Shown one piece after another: positions 40,596 through 49,747 of a stretch of 64,000 nucleotides of DNA. Positions within the stretch are counted from its first letter, which is position 1. The number at the start of each line of letters is the position of its first letter. The stretch spans positions 62,001-126,000 of the forward strand of contig NZ_JAGSYD010000006.1 in assembly GCF_025685575.1 (NCBI RefSeq), in the 5' to 3' direction. The stretch comes from Granulicella cerasi. GTDB lineage: Bacteria > Acidobacteriota > Terriglobia > Terriglobales > Acidobacteriaceae. Under the pieces are notes generated by a model that was given only the letters and a program-made list of their open reading frames with translations, had not been told where the DNA came from and searched no databases. Position numbers and translations under genes: made by a program.

Positions 40596-41099
40596 ATGCG
40601 TGTCTTTGGGATTGATTGCGGAACGGAGTTCACCGGCTACGGCGTAGTCGAGGTAGATGAGCGCGCGCGCACGCCGAAGCTGAAGTATCTTTGCGCCGGC
40701 GCGGTCAAGCTCAACAAGAAAGACCGCACGCATACACGGCTTGCGCAGGTGTACGCCGAGCTGATGACGTTGATCGCCGAGTGGTCGCCGGAGGTGGTGG
40801 CGATCGAGGATGTGTTCTTCTCGGCGAATGCGAAGTCGGCGCTGAAGCTGGGGCAGGTGCGTGGCGTGGCTCTGTTGGCTGCAGCCAACTGCGGCAAGCC
40901 GATTGCCGAGTATGCTCCGCTGGCGGTGAAGAGCGCCGTGGTGGGCTACGGGCTGGCGAAGAAGGAGCAGGTGCAGTACATGGTGACGAGGCTGCTCGAG
41001 CTTGCGGTGGCGCCGGAGCCGTTCGACGCCTGTGATGCGCTCGCGATTGCGATCTGCCACATTCACAATGCGCAGACGCAGGAAGCGTTGCGACGGTAA
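40596..41099 (+). CDS. ruvC: Holliday junction resolvase RuvC
   Basis: 167 residues. Cleaves Holliday junctions. The catalytic acidic residues sit in VFGIDCGTEFTGYG (N-terminus), VVAIEDVFFSANAKSAL (near residue 68) and FDACDALAIAICH (C-terminus). The ATG at 40596 starts the natural N-terminus; an upstream in-frame ATG adds only 13 unlikely residues. ruvA and ruvB are not next to it. Confidence 0.95.
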   Translation: MRVFGIDCGTEFTGYGVVEVDERARTPKLKYLCAGAVKLNKKDRTHTRLAQVYAELMTLIAEWSPEVVAIEDVFFSANAKSALKLGQVRGVALLAAANCGKPIAEYAPLAVKSAVVGYGLAKKEQVQYMVTRLLELAVAPEPFDACDALAIAICHIHNAQTQEALRR

Positions 41100-41147
41100 G
41101 TCGGAGAGCGGGTGGGAAGTAGATTTCCTGCTTCCCGGATGCATCCT

Positions 41148-41185
41148 GCGAACCCACGTCTCGGAATCGAGACATGGGGCACCCG
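41148..41185. repeat. Intergenic palindrome, GGGGCACCCG family (copy 5)
   Basis: GCGAACCCACGTCTC, loop ggaatc, then GAGACATGGGGCACCCG. Very close to copy 2. Confidence 0.87.
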
Positions 41186-41189
41186 CTTC

Positions 41190-41975
41190 TTAGGCTAGTG
41201 CCTTGTAGAGCGTTGCCATTTGCTCCAGCGTGGCGGCTTCTGCGCGGATCGTCTTCGACAACTCTTCAGGCCATGCGGCTTCGAGTTGTGCCGCGGTGTA
41301 GTTCGCGTTGCGCAGATTGTTCGAGAGCGTCTTGCGCTTCTGCGCGAAGCCTGCGCGGAGAAACTTGTTGAAGCTTTCGGGCTCGACGCAAAGCTCGGCA
41401 AAACGTGGAGCGAATTCGAGACGCAGTACGGTCGAGTAGACGTCGGGTGGCGGGTCGAACGCGGCCGGAGGCAGCACGAAGAGGTTCGCGACGTGCGCGT
41501 GGAGCTGCGTGAATGCGCTGAGCGCGCCGTACTCGCTGTGACCCGGAGGCGACGCGATGCGGTCGGCGACTTCGCGCTGCATCATGACGACGGCGCGGCG
41601 GACGACGTTCTCTCTCGCGGCCGCGAAGAGGTGTAGCAGGATGTCCGAGGTGATGTAGTAGGGCAGATTTCCGACGACGTCGAGCGATTGATCATCTGTG
41701 CGCAGAGGCGCAAGGTCGGTCTGCAGGATGTCCGCGTGATGCACGGTGACGTGCGGCGTGTCGCGGAAGTGGAAAGTGAGTTCGCGCACGAGCGCGGGGT
41801 CGAACTCGATGAGATGCAGGCGTGCGCAGCGGGGCGCGAGCAGCTTGGTGATGGCTCCGTGGCCCGGGCCGATTTCGACGACGGTGCGCTGGCTTACGTC
41901 GCCGAGAGCGTCGGCGATGCGGAGGCAGGCGTTGTTGTCCACGAGGAAGTTTTGGCCGAGCTTGGGTTTCTTCAC
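41190..41975 (-). CDS. rsmA: 16S rRNA dimethyladenosine transferase RsmA (KsgA)
   Basis: 261 residues. Dimethylates two adjacent adenosines near the 3' end of 16S rRNA. The N-terminus KKPKLGQNFLVD, the SAM loop VEIGPGHGAIT and the catalytic VVGNLPYYITSD are all present. The start is taken as the GTG at 41973-41975, right before KKPKLGQNF; an ATG 54 bases upstream would add a Pro-rich stretch not found in the family. Confidence 0.95.
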   Translation of the reverse strand: MKKPKLGQNFLVDNNACLRIADALGDVSQRTVVEIGPGHGAITKLLAPRCARLHLIEFDPALVRELTFHFRDTPHVTVHHADILQTDLAPLRTDDQSLDVVGNLPYYITSDILLHLFAAARENVVRRAVVMMQREVADRIASPPGHSEYGALSAFTQLHAHVANLFVLPPAAFDPPPDVYSTVLRLEFAPRFAELCVEPESFNKFLRAGFAQKRKTLSNNLRNANYTAAQLEAAWPEELSKTIRAEAATLEQMATLYKALA

Positions 41976-42066
41976 AGGTACTAGGGTATCGCTTTGTGGT
42001 GGGGTCTGTGGCGGCCCACCCGTCGGCATAGGGCCGCGTACGGATGGTTTGTTGTTGTTGATACGG
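41976..42066. other. Short repeat-like gap
   Basis: Contains ggcggcccacccgtcggc and a TTGTTGTTG run. It is a degenerate relative of the 474-519 palindrome; no gene. Confidence 0.4.
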
Positions 42067-43413
42067 CTAGTCAGCGCGGCTCTTCGCGAGGTAGTGGATG
42101 GGGATCCCGAGCAGGATGACGCCGAGGCCGTAGCTGGAGGCGGTCGGCTGGTCGTGGAAGCTGAAGACGAGCAGCACCAGCGCGGCTGCGATGAAGGCCG
42201 CAGGCACGAAGGGGTAGCCCGTCACTCGATACGGGCGCGGCGTGTTCGGCTCTCGAAAGCGGAAGACGAAAACCGCAGCGGTGGTGAGCGCGTAGAAGAG
42301 CCACTCCGAGAAGATGGCAAGCGAGAACAGTGCTTGAAAACGACCGAGTGCGAGTAGTAGAAGCGAGCTGAGCACGGCTTGCAGAATGAGGCTCGCGTAC
42401 GGTGTGCGAAAGCGCGGATGAATGGCGGCGAGAGCTGCAGGGAAGAGACGATCCTGAGCGGCGGCAAAGGGCACGCGTGCGCCGGAGAGCGAGCTTCCAA
42501 TGAAGGTAGAGCCGATGCTGATGGCCATGCCGATGGCGACGAGTCCTGCGCCGAGCGGACCGGCGATGCGGAGCAGCGCGTCGGTGGTGGGACGGTCGGA
42601 GACCGCGATGGTTGCGGCGGGCAGCACGTACTGGATGGCTGCGTTGGTGAGCATGTAGAGCAGGCCGACGGTGGCAACGCCTCCGATGAGCGCCAGCGGA
42701 AGAGCGCGTTGCGGCTCGCGGACTTCACCGGCCATTTGCGTCACGTCGCTCCAGCCGTCGTAGGCCCACAGCGCGGCGATGAGCGCGACCATGAAGCCGG
42801 CGAAGCCTCCGCGAGCAGCGTTGTAGTGCGAGGCGAAGTTGTGCAGCGAGCCGGTGTGGATGGCGCTGAAGCAGACGACGGCCACGACGACAATGATGGA
42901 GATCTTCAGCCACGTGAGTACTGTTTGCAGATTGGCGGAGTCGCGTGTGCTGACGACATTGAGCAGTGTGATGAGCCATGTGGCGAGGATGGCCGCGATC
43001 TGCGACCACGCGAGATGCGCGAAGGCTGGCGTGTTCAGGAAGGCGAAGGTGTGGAAGTTGCCGAGCACGCGCATGAGCGCGGCGGCGATGGAGGCGATCG
43101 ATGCGGGCTTCGCGATGGTCGTCCACGTCCAGGTGTAGAGGAACGCGGTGAGTGGGCCGTAGGCGTCGTGGAGGAAGGCGTATTCGCCGCCCACGCGGGG
43201 CTTCATCGCAGCGAGTTCGGCGTAGCTCATGGCGCCGAAGAGTGAGAGCAGGCCGCCGACGATCCACACGGCGTAGACCATGGACGAGCTGCCTGCGGCG
43301 GCCATCATCTCGCGCGGCACGAGGAAGATGCCTGAGCCGATGATGATGCCGACCACCATGGCCGTGGCGTGTCGCGTGGTGAGCACGCGCGGAAGTTCGT
43401 GAGGGGCTGGCAT
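42067..43413 (-). CDS. APC-superfamily amino acid permease
   Basis: 448 residues with 12 predicted membrane helices. The unwound helix-1 motif is in VVGIIIGSGIFLVPREM; helix 6 has LIAALWAYDGWSDVTQMAGEV, typical of APC/LAT-type transporters. Amino-acid import or exchange is likely; the substrate is not readable. It is alone on this strand with no clear partner. Confidence 0.88.
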   Translation of the reverse strand: MPAPHELPRVLTTRHATAMVVGIIIGSGIFLVPREMMAAAGSSSMVYAVWIVGGLLSLFGAMSYAELAAMKPRVGGEYAFLHDAYGPLTAFLYTWTWTTIAKPASIASIAAALMRVLGNFHTFAFLNTPAFAHLAWSQIAAILATWLITLLNVVSTRDSANLQTVLTWLKISIIVVVAVVCFSAIHTGSLHNFASHYNAARGGFAGFMVALIAALWAYDGWSDVTQMAGEVREPQRALPLALIGGVATVGLLYMLTNAAIQYVLPAATIAVSDRPTTDALLRIAGPLGAGLVAIGMAISIGSTFIGSSLSGARVPFAAAQDRLFPAALAAIHPRFRTPYASLILQAVLSSLLLLALGRFQALFSLAIFSEWLFYALTTAAVFVFRFREPNTPRPYRVTGYPFVPAAFIAAALVLLVFSFHDQPTASSYGLGVILLGIPIHYLAKSRAD

Positions 43414-43434
43414 TGAAGCTGAGGGTAGCAGACG

Positions 43435-45045
43435 CTAGTAGTAGAAGCGTTCGTCGTGCCAGTCGAGTGGAGCGCTGGGCTGTCGATGCTTGAGCAGGTA
43501 GACGTTCTGGTGGAGCTCGAAAGGCATGGCGAGCGGGTCGCTGGTGACGCCGATGAGTTGCACGTCGCTGTACTTCACGTGGAGCTCTTCGGGCGTGTCG
43601 CCGACGAGGGCGATGACGATGTTGTCGTCACAGCCGTGCATGCCCCAGGTCCAGTAGCTGTTGTGGCCGGAGATCGCCGGCGGCAGCGAGGGCTCGCGCT
43701 GCTTGCCGAGGAAGTCAATCGCGCCGGCTTCGCCGTAGTTGCTGGCGAAGATGCAGACGTGCTGCTGCTCTTGCGGCGTGAGACGTTGGTACGCCTGCAG
43801 GACGAGGTCGACCTCGTTGTTCCAGCCGAAGCGGTCGGCGTAGAACTGCGGCAGGATGGCTTCGTGGCCGCTCTCCTGCGGCTTGGGGCGGAAGTGCGTG
43901 ACGTCGGCGTAGCGGACCCACGTCATGGGCGGCAGGATGGGCGAGGCCATCGGCAGCGATGGCAGGATGAGGACGACGAGCAGGCTCTCGAGGATGGGCA
44001 GAGCGAAGACGCGGCCCTCTGCGACGAGACGGCGTGCAGCGTTGCGGTGCTCCCACGCGACGCCACCGGCGGCGAAGAGCGCGGGGTAAAACGGCTCGAG
44101 GTAGTAGTCCTTCGCGTGCAGCTTCCACATGAGCGGCAGGAAGATGAGGAACGCGATGCCAAGCCAGCGCATGTTCTTTACGGACTTCGCGCGCAGCAAC
44201 GCGACGACGCCGGTGAGCCACACGAGCGCGTTCACCGGATGCAGTTGCAGAAGCTGGCCCAGCAGGAATTGCGGGAAGGGGAAGACGAGGTTCTTGCCGT
44301 GCTTCTGGCCGTTGCGCAGGAACTCGAGCGTGGGCCAGTGGTTGTGGATCTGCCACACGACGTTCGGCGCGGCGATGACGAGGCTAAGCACGATGCCGAG
44401 CGCGGCCCAGCGCGTGAAGAGCACGCGGCGTTGCGGCGTGCAGAGTAAGCCGATGCCGAGCGTGACGAGGAAGAAGGTCATCGACGGCTTGTTGAGCAAG
44501 CCGAGGCCGGAGCTGATGCCGTAGACCGTCCACCAGAGGCGTGGGTTGCGGCCTTGCAGCACGAGGATTATCGCGAGCAGCGAGGTCATCCAGAAGACCG
44601 GCTCGAAGGAGTTCATGGAGAGGTAGCCGTCGACGCCAATGAAGCCGGGCGCGAGGAAGACTGCGAGCATCGCGAGACCTTGCGCGGGGCGTTTGCCACC
44701 GAAGGCCCAGGTGAGGATGCCGGTGAGGAAGATCATCACCGTGCCGGCCGCGGCGGAGAGCACGCGGATGCCGAAGACGGAGTCGCCGAAGAGCAGTTCG
44801 CCGAGACGCGCCTGCACGGCGACGACGGGGCCGTGGTCTACGTATCCCCAGGCAAGGTGGCGACCGCAGGCGATGTAATAGAACTCGTCGCGGAAGTAGC
44901 CGTAGCCGAGGTGCGTCGTCCACAGCGTGAGCGCGAACTGGAAGAGCAGGCGCACGATGGCGAAGATGACGGCGAGGCGGAGGGCTTTGGCGAGCTCGAG
45001 GTCGTGGCCGCGAACGTAGGTCGTCGATGCGTTGGCTGTAGACAT
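43435..45045 (-). CDS. GT39-type membrane glycosyltransferase (ArnT/PMT-like)
   Basis: 536 residues, at least ten hydrophobic segments. The first loop has the family DE and Asp motif: YGYFRDEFYYIACGRHLAWG followed by VDHGPVV. This layout is that of lipid-linked-sugar transferases of the GT39 clan. The C-terminal 150 residues form a non-membrane domain. The ATG at 45045 is used; the much longer open frame upstream runs over the divergent metallopeptidase gene. The acceptor is unknown. Confidence 0.85.
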   Translation of the reverse strand: MSTANASTTYVRGHDLELAKALRLAVIFAIVRLLFQFALTLWTTHLGYGYFRDEFYYIACGRHLAWGYVDHGPVVAVQARLGELLFGDSVFGIRVLSAAAGTVMIFLTGILTWAFGGKRPAQGLAMLAVFLAPGFIGVDGYLSMNSFEPVFWMTSLLAIILVLQGRNPRLWWTVYGISSGLGLLNKPSMTFFLVTLGIGLLCTPQRRVLFTRWAALGIVLSLVIAAPNVVWQIHNHWPTLEFLRNGQKHGKNLVFPFPQFLLGQLLQLHPVNALVWLTGVVALLRAKSVKNMRWLGIAFLIFLPLMWKLHAKDYYLEPFYPALFAAGGVAWEHRNAARRLVAEGRVFALPILESLLVVLILPSLPMASPILPPMTWVRYADVTHFRPKPQESGHEAILPQFYADRFGWNNEVDLVLQAYQRLTPQEQQHVCIFASNYGEAGAIDFLGKQREPSLPPAISGHNSYWTWGMHGCDDNIVIALVGDTPEELHVKYSDVQLIGVTSDPLAMPFELHQNVYLLKHRQPSAPLDWHDERFYY

Positions 45046-45154
45046 AGGAGTGCTTGGGATGAGGATACGCAAGAGACTTGCCGGAAGTTCCGTGCGAGGA
45101 TGATTTCGACGCTCGAAGTTGCATCCTATGGGCGAGAGTTTTTCGGAGGCGCGG

Positions 45155-46033
45155 ATGGATTGGCAATCTGGCGATATGAGCAGCGACGTTGAAGATCGTC
45201 GCGGCGAAAGTGGCGGCGGCGGTGGTGGCTTTGGGTTTGGCGGCGGAGGCCTCGGCATCGTCGGCTTCCTCGTGCTGCTGGTGATCAGCGCGGTGACAGG
45301 CCGCAACTTCATAGGTGGCTATCTGCATGGTGGTGGCGGATCGAGCGCGCCCGTGGCGCAGCGTGCGCGCACGCCGGAGTCCTCGCAGGCGGAGGATCGC
45401 GATGCGCATCTGATCTCGTGGACGCTAGACGATGTGCAGAAGACGTGGACGCAGATCTTCGAGCAGAAGGGCAAGACGTATCGGCACGCCAAGCTGGTGA
45501 TGTTCCGCGACCAGACATACTCAGGCTGTGGCACGGCGGAGTCGTCGACAGGGCCGTTCTACTGTCCGGCGGACCAGAAGGTGTACATCGATCTCGGTTT
45601 CTGGGATGAGTTGAAGAAGTTTGGCGGCAGCACGGCGGACTTCGCGCAGGCATATGTGGTCGGGCACGAGCTGGGGCATCATGTGCAGAACCTGCTGGGC
45701 ACCGAGAGCAAGGTGCAGCGTTTGATGCAGGAGGAGCCGAGTGAGAAGAATCATCTCTCGGTGGACCTGGAGCTACAGGCGGATTGCTATGCCGGCGTGT
45801 GGGGGCATTCGCTGCAACAGCGCGGCAAGATCAACGCGGATGATGTGAAGTCGGCGTTGAGTGCAGCGGCCGCGGTGGGCGACGATCATCTGCAGAAGAT
45901 GAGCGGGCGTGCGGTGAGTCCGGAGTCGTGGACGCATGGCTCTAGCGCGCAGCGCGAGACGTGGTTTAAGCGTGGGTTTGAAAGCGGCGACCCGGGGCAG
46001 TGCAATACATTTGGCGGGAAGTCGTCGAACTAG
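45155..46033 (+). CDS. YpfJ-family neutral zinc metallopeptidase, membrane-anchored
   Basis: 292 residues. The N-terminus has SSDVEDRRGESGGGGGG, then a membrane helix (GIVGFLVLLVISAVTG). The zinc motif is VGHELGHHVQ with a further ligand Glu in LELQADCYAGVW. The family is known as YpfJ/neutral zinc metallopeptidase; its substrate is unknown. The Met at 45155 begins the usual conserved N-terminus. The last four bases overlap the convergent uvrC. Confidence 0.88.
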   Translation: MDWQSGDMSSDVEDRRGESGGGGGGFGFGGGGLGIVGFLVLLVISAVTGRNFIGGYLHGGGGSSAPVAQRARTPESSQAEDRDAHLISWTLDDVQKTWTQIFEQKGKTYRHAKLVMFRDQTYSGCGTAESSTGPFYCPADQKVYIDLGFWDELKKFGGSTADFAQAYVVGHELGHHVQNLLGTESKVQRLMQEEPSEKNHLSVDLELQADCYAGVWGHSLQQRGKINADDVKSALSAAAAVGDDHLQKMSGRAVSPESWTHGSSAQRETWFKRGFESGDPGQCNTFGGKSSN

Positions 46034-48102
46034 TTCGTCTCAATCTGAACGAGATCATCCGGTGATTCTTCTTCGACGAAGAATCGCCGGATTTTTTCTG
46101 CAGTGGCTTTATTCGCCACGGCGAGGAGAGAGTCGGGGTTCTTCTCCGCGGCCTGCTTGAGCGCGCGGACACTGCCGAAGTGCGTGAGCAGGCGTTGGCG
46201 GGTGATCGCGCCTACGCCGGGAATCTCGTCGATTTCGCTGGTGCGGTCGCGCATCTGGCGGCGCTTGCGGTGGTAGGTGATCGCAAAACGGTGCGACTCG
46301 TCGCGAATCTTCTGGATGACGTGCAGCACGGGCGAGCGGCGGTCGAGCACGACGGGATCGTCCTCCTGGCCGTAGACGTAGATGATTTCTTCCTTCTTGG
46401 CGATGGACGCGAGCGGCTGTGTGGTGAGGCCAAGCTCTTCAAGGGCTTGCGCGGCGGCGTGCAACTGGCCGAGGCCGCCGTCGATGAGGATGAGCGAGGG
46501 CAGTGTTGAGTCCTTGCCCGTGGGCTTTGCGCCATTGGCGAATTTGCTGTAGCGACGTAGCAGAATCTCATGCATGGAGGCGAAGTCGTCGACGCCGCTG
46601 ACGGTCTTGACCTGGTACTTGCGGTAGTCAGCTTTCTTCATCGCGCCATCCTCCCACACGACCATGGAGGCGACGGTTTCCGCGCCCTGGATGTGCGAGA
46701 TGTCGAAGCACTCGATGCGGGTGGGTAGCTCGGCGAGCATGAGCGCGTCCTGTAGCGCTTCCTGCATGTTTTTGATGGACGGCTGCAGCACGCGGAAACG
46801 CTGGTCGTAGCTCTGCTTGGCGTTGGTGCAGACGAGGTCGACGAGCGAGCGCTTGTCGCCGCGCTGCGGGGCGGCGATGTCGATTTTGTGGCCGCTGCGC
46901 TCGCGTAGTTCGTCGGCGAGCAGTTGGCGGTCGGGGAAGTCCACCGGCACGTAGATGTGGCGCGGGACGTAGCCCTGATCGAGGTAAAGCTGCTTGAGCA
47001 GCGCGGAGAAGAAGGTGGCTGGGGAGAAGTTTGGGTTCGTCCGAGTTGCGAGTTGCGAGTCTTGAGTTTCGAGATCGAACGGGGAAGCAAGAACGGAGTG
47101 TTCGTCGGCAAAGGGCGCGTCATCGGCGATCTGCGGCGCAGTATGCGACGGCTCCGGCTCGAGCGTGATGTCCGCGTCTTCGGTGGCGAGGGTATCTTCG
47201 TCGCTTTCGTGTTCAGCGAGCGACTCGGCCTCGAAGTCGGGCAGATCTTCCCAGAACATGTCGCGGCGATCGACGATCTTGCCGCCGCGCATGTGGAAGA
47301 GGTTGACGGCGAGCATGTCGTTCTCGAAGTGGAAGCCGAAGACGTCGGCATCCTCATCGCCGGGGGAGGCGATACGCTGGCGGTCCTGCGCCTGGCTAAC
47401 GGTGATGAGCTGATCGCGCAGGCGTGCGGCGAGCTCGAACTGCATGTTCTCTGCGGCCTGCTCCATGCGCGCGGTGAGGCGGTCTTCGAGCTCGGAGGGC
47501 TTGCCTTCGAGGAAGAGCTGCACATCGCGGATGGCCTGGCGGTACTCCTCAGGCGAGATGAGGTCCTGTACGCACGGGCCGAGGCAGCGCTTGATGTAGT
47601 ACTGCAGGCAGGCGCGCGGATGGTAGCGGTTCAGGTCGACCTTGCAGCTGGGGATGAGGAAGCTGCGGTGGATCACATCGACGAGCCGGTGCGCGAGGTT
47701 GCCGGGGAAGTAGGGGCCGAAGTACGCTCCGCCGTCCTTGCGCAGCTTACGCGTGACGAAGACTTTCGGGTGGCGGTCGCCGAGCGTGAGCTTGATGTAC
47801 GGGTAGGTCTTGTCGTCGCGCAGCAGGATGTTGAAGCGCGGTTTGCGCTGCTTGATCAGGTTGTTCTCAAGCGCCAGCGCTTCGCGTTCGTTGTCGACAA
47901 GGATGTACTCGAGGTCGACGGCCTCGCGCATCAGCGAGCCGGTTTTGGCGTTGGCTAGCTGATTGGCCTTGAGGAAGTAGGAGCGAACGCGGGAGCGCAG
48001 GTTCTTCGCCTTGCCGACGTAGATGACCTCGCCCTCTGCGTTCTTGTAGAGGTAGCAGCCGGCGCCGGTCGGCAGTGTCCGAATTTTTTCGAAGAGATCC
48101 AT
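46030..48102 (-). CDS. uvrC: Excinuclease ABC subunit C (UvrC)
   Basis: 690 residues. Dual-incision nuclease of nucleotide excision repair. GIY-YIG domain at the start (GAGCYLYKNAEGEVIYVGKA), a UVR helix pair (ELEDRLTARMEQAAENMQFE), an RNase H-like domain with IECFDISHIQG, and C-terminal HhH motifs (IPGVGAITRQRLLTHFG). Between the UVR and RNase H parts is an unusually long acidic linker (about residues 305-400). It ends in a stretch encoded by a period-7 DNA array (47043-47077). The ATG at 48102 gives the normal N-terminus. Confidence 0.96.
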   Translation of the reverse strand: MDLFEKIRTLPTGAGCYLYKNAEGEVIYVGKAKNLRSRVRSYFLKANQLANAKTGSLMREAVDLEYILVDNEREALALENNLIKQRKPRFNILLRDDKTYPYIKLTLGDRHPKVFVTRKLRKDGGAYFGPYFPGNLAHRLVDVIHRSFLIPSCKVDLNRYHPRACLQYYIKRCLGPCVQDLISPEEYRQAIRDVQLFLEGKPSELEDRLTARMEQAAENMQFELAARLRDQLITVSQAQDRQRIASPGDEDADVFGFHFENDMLAVNLFHMRGGKIVDRRDMFWEDLPDFEAESLAEHESDEDTLATEDADITLEPEPSHTAPQIADDAPFADEHSVLASPFDLETQDSQLATRTNPNFSPATFFSALLKQLYLDQGYVPRHIYVPVDFPDRQLLADELRERSGHKIDIAAPQRGDKRSLVDLVCTNAKQSYDQRFRVLQPSIKNMQEALQDALMLAELPTRIECFDISHIQGAETVASMVVWEDGAMKKADYRKYQVKTVSGVDDFASMHEILLRRYSKFANGAKPTGKDSTLPSLILIDGGLGQLHAAAQALEELGLTTQPLASIAKKEEIIYVYGQEDDPVVLDRRSPVLHVIQKIRDESHRFAITYHRKRRQMRDRTSEIDEIPGVGAITRQRLLTHFGSVRALKQAAEKNPDSLLAVANKATAEKIRRFFVEEESPDDLVQIETN
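47043..47077. repeat. Heptamer tandem array inside uvrC, five units
   Basis: gagttgc, gagttgc, gagtctt, gagtttc and gagatcg in strict register; it encodes part of ETQDSQLATRT on the minus strand. Confidence 0.8.
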
Positions 48103-48170
48103 CAGCTCGCGTTCAAGGATATTGGACGCGCGAATGGCGGTGGAAGATGCGACAGAGGTAAGCTGTGGGA

Positions 48171-48998
48171 ATGGCAGAGAATAAGCCGGGTTTGGACTTG
48201 AAGGCACAGGCTGCAACCGCCGAGGCGTTGGGCAAAGCGGCGGCGATCATGGCGCGGCTGCGCGGGCCGGACGGTTGCCCCTGGGACCGCGAGCAGAACT
48301 TCGATTCCATCAAGCGGCACACGCTGGAGGAGACCTACGAGGTCTTCGACGCGATTGAGCGTCGTGACTGGCCTGCTTTGAAGGACGAGTTGGGCGACCT
48401 GCTGCTGCAGGTGCTGTTCTACGCGCAGATGGCGCAGGACGCGGGATATTTCACGCTGGAAGACGTTGCCGAGAACCTGAGCGCGAAACTGCTGCGCCGG
48501 CACCCGCATGTCTTCGGCGAGGCTGTGGCCGAGAACGCCGATGCGGTGATTACGACGTGGGAGCAGGTGAAGCTGCAGGAGAAGGCCGCACGCGGTGAGG
48601 ATGCGGCTCGTTCGATGCTGGATGACGTTCCGCGCGCGATGCCTGCGGTGATGGAAGCGCAGAAGATAGGCTCGAAGGCGTCGAAGGTGGGTTTCGATTG
48701 GCCGGATGCGAGCGGGCTTTTTGCGAAACTCGACGAAGAGATTGCCGAGTTGATGATCGAGGTCGAGGCGCGGAAGTCGAAGGAAGTGGAAGAAGAGTTT
48801 GGCGACCTGATGTTCACGGCGGTGAACCTGGGGCGGCATCTGAAGCTCGATGCCGAAGGCGCGCTGCGAGCGGCGAATGCGAAGTTCCGCCGACGTTTTG
48901 CGGCGATGGAAGCGGCGGCGAACGGTCCGCTCGACGGCATGGATGTAGCAGAGTTGGAAGGCCTGTGGGCCGCAGCAAAGGCAGGAGAGAAGGCTTGA
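48171..48998 (+). CDS. mazG: Nucleoside triphosphate pyrophosphohydrolase MazG
   Basis: 275 residues. Two tandem MazG domains: GPDGCPWDREQNFDSIKRHT and ETYEVFDAIE in the first, and LFAKLDEEIAELMIEVEARK with EEEFGDLMFTAVNLGRH in the second. It hydrolyses (d)NTPs to monophosphates. The ATG at 48171 is chosen over a GTG six bases earlier. Its stop overlaps the next start as TTGA. Confidence 0.93.
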   Translation: MAENKPGLDLKAQAATAEALGKAAAIMARLRGPDGCPWDREQNFDSIKRHTLEETYEVFDAIERRDWPALKDELGDLLLQVLFYAQMAQDAGYFTLEDVAENLSAKLLRRHPHVFGEAVAENADAVITTWEQVKLQEKAARGEDAARSMLDDVPRAMPAVMEAQKIGSKASKVGFDWPDASGLFAKLDEEIAELMIEVEARKSKEVEEEFGDLMFTAVNLGRHLKLDAEGALRAANAKFRRRFAAMEAAANGPLDGMDVAELEGLWAAAKAGEKA

Positions 48999-49747
48999 GC
49001 GAGATTGTGGTGCGTCCGCTGACGGAGTTGGCGGAGTTTGACCAGTGTGTGCAGTTGCAGGACGCGGTGTGGAGCTACGACGTGGCTTCGATGGTGACGC
49101 AGAAGGTCTTTCTGCTGGCGTCGCACATCGGCGGGCAGGTGATTGGAGCGTACGCGGGTGATGTGCTCGCAGGCTATGCGATGTCGCTGCCGGGCATTCG
49201 CAACGGCAAGCCGTATCTGCACTCGCATCATCTCGCGGTGTTGCCGGAGTTCCGCAACGCCGGCGTGGGCCGGCGTTTGAAGCTGGCGCAGCGTGATGAC
49301 GCCGTGGCGCGTGGGATCGAGCTGATGGAGTGGACCTTCGATCCGCTGGAGATCAAGAACGCCAACCTGAATATCGCCAAGCTGGGCGCGGTGATTCGTC
49401 GTTACAAGCGTAACTTCTACGGCGACTCGGTTTCGCCACTGCACGGTGGCTTGCCGACCGACCGCATCATTGCGGAGTGGTGGCTGACGAGCGAGCGCGT
49501 GACGAAGGCATTGGCGAAGGAGCCGTTTGCGGGCGTGGTGAAGGGCTCTGTGACGGTGCCAGCGCAGATCGGCTCGTGGAAGAGCCATGATGCCGAGCGG
49601 CCAAAGGCTGCAGCGGCGCAGCAGGCGATTGCGAACGGGCTGGAGCAGGCATTCGCGCAGGGGCAAGCGGTGATCGGCTTTGAGGTGGACGCCGAAGGCA
49701 ATGGCAAGTATCTGTTGGGCGATTGGAGTGAGGGAGAAGCACGATGA
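48995..49747 (+). CDS. GNAT-family acyltransferase (COG3375-like)
   Basis: 250 residues. The GNAT acyl-CoA loop is LHSHHLAVLPEFRNAGVGRR, followed by WTFDPLEIKNANLNIAKLGA, a pattern of the COG3375 group. The start is a TTG at 48995 overlapping the mazG stop, with AGGAG upstream. It overlaps the next gene, an NSAR/OSBS-type enolase, by four bases (ATGA). In Geobacillus kaustophilus a GNAT succinyltransferase and an N-succinylamino acid racemase work together in converting D- to L-amino acids; the same role is inferred here. Confidence 0.83.
   Translation: MSEIVVRPLTELAEFDQCVQLQDAVWSYDVASMVTQKVFLLASHIGGQVIGAYAGDVLAGYAMSLPGIRNGKPYLHSHHLAVLPEFRNAGVGRRLKLAQRDDAVARGIELMEWTFDPLEIKNANLNIAKLGAVIRRYKRNFYGDSVSPLHGGLPTDRIIAEWWLTSERVTKALAKEPFAGVVKGSVTVPAQIGSWKSHDAERPKAAAAQQAIANGLEQAFAQGQAVIGFEVDAEGNGKYLLGDWSEGEAR

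Noticed and set aside
45046..45312. Longer N-terminus for the GT39 gene
   Set aside because: It would overlap the divergent YpfJ-type gene and is Pro/Ser low-complexity; the ATG at 45045 begins a normal first helix.
9367..47077. Heptamer arrays as CRISPR
   Set aside because: Repeat unit is only 7 bases with no spacers and no cas genes in the window.
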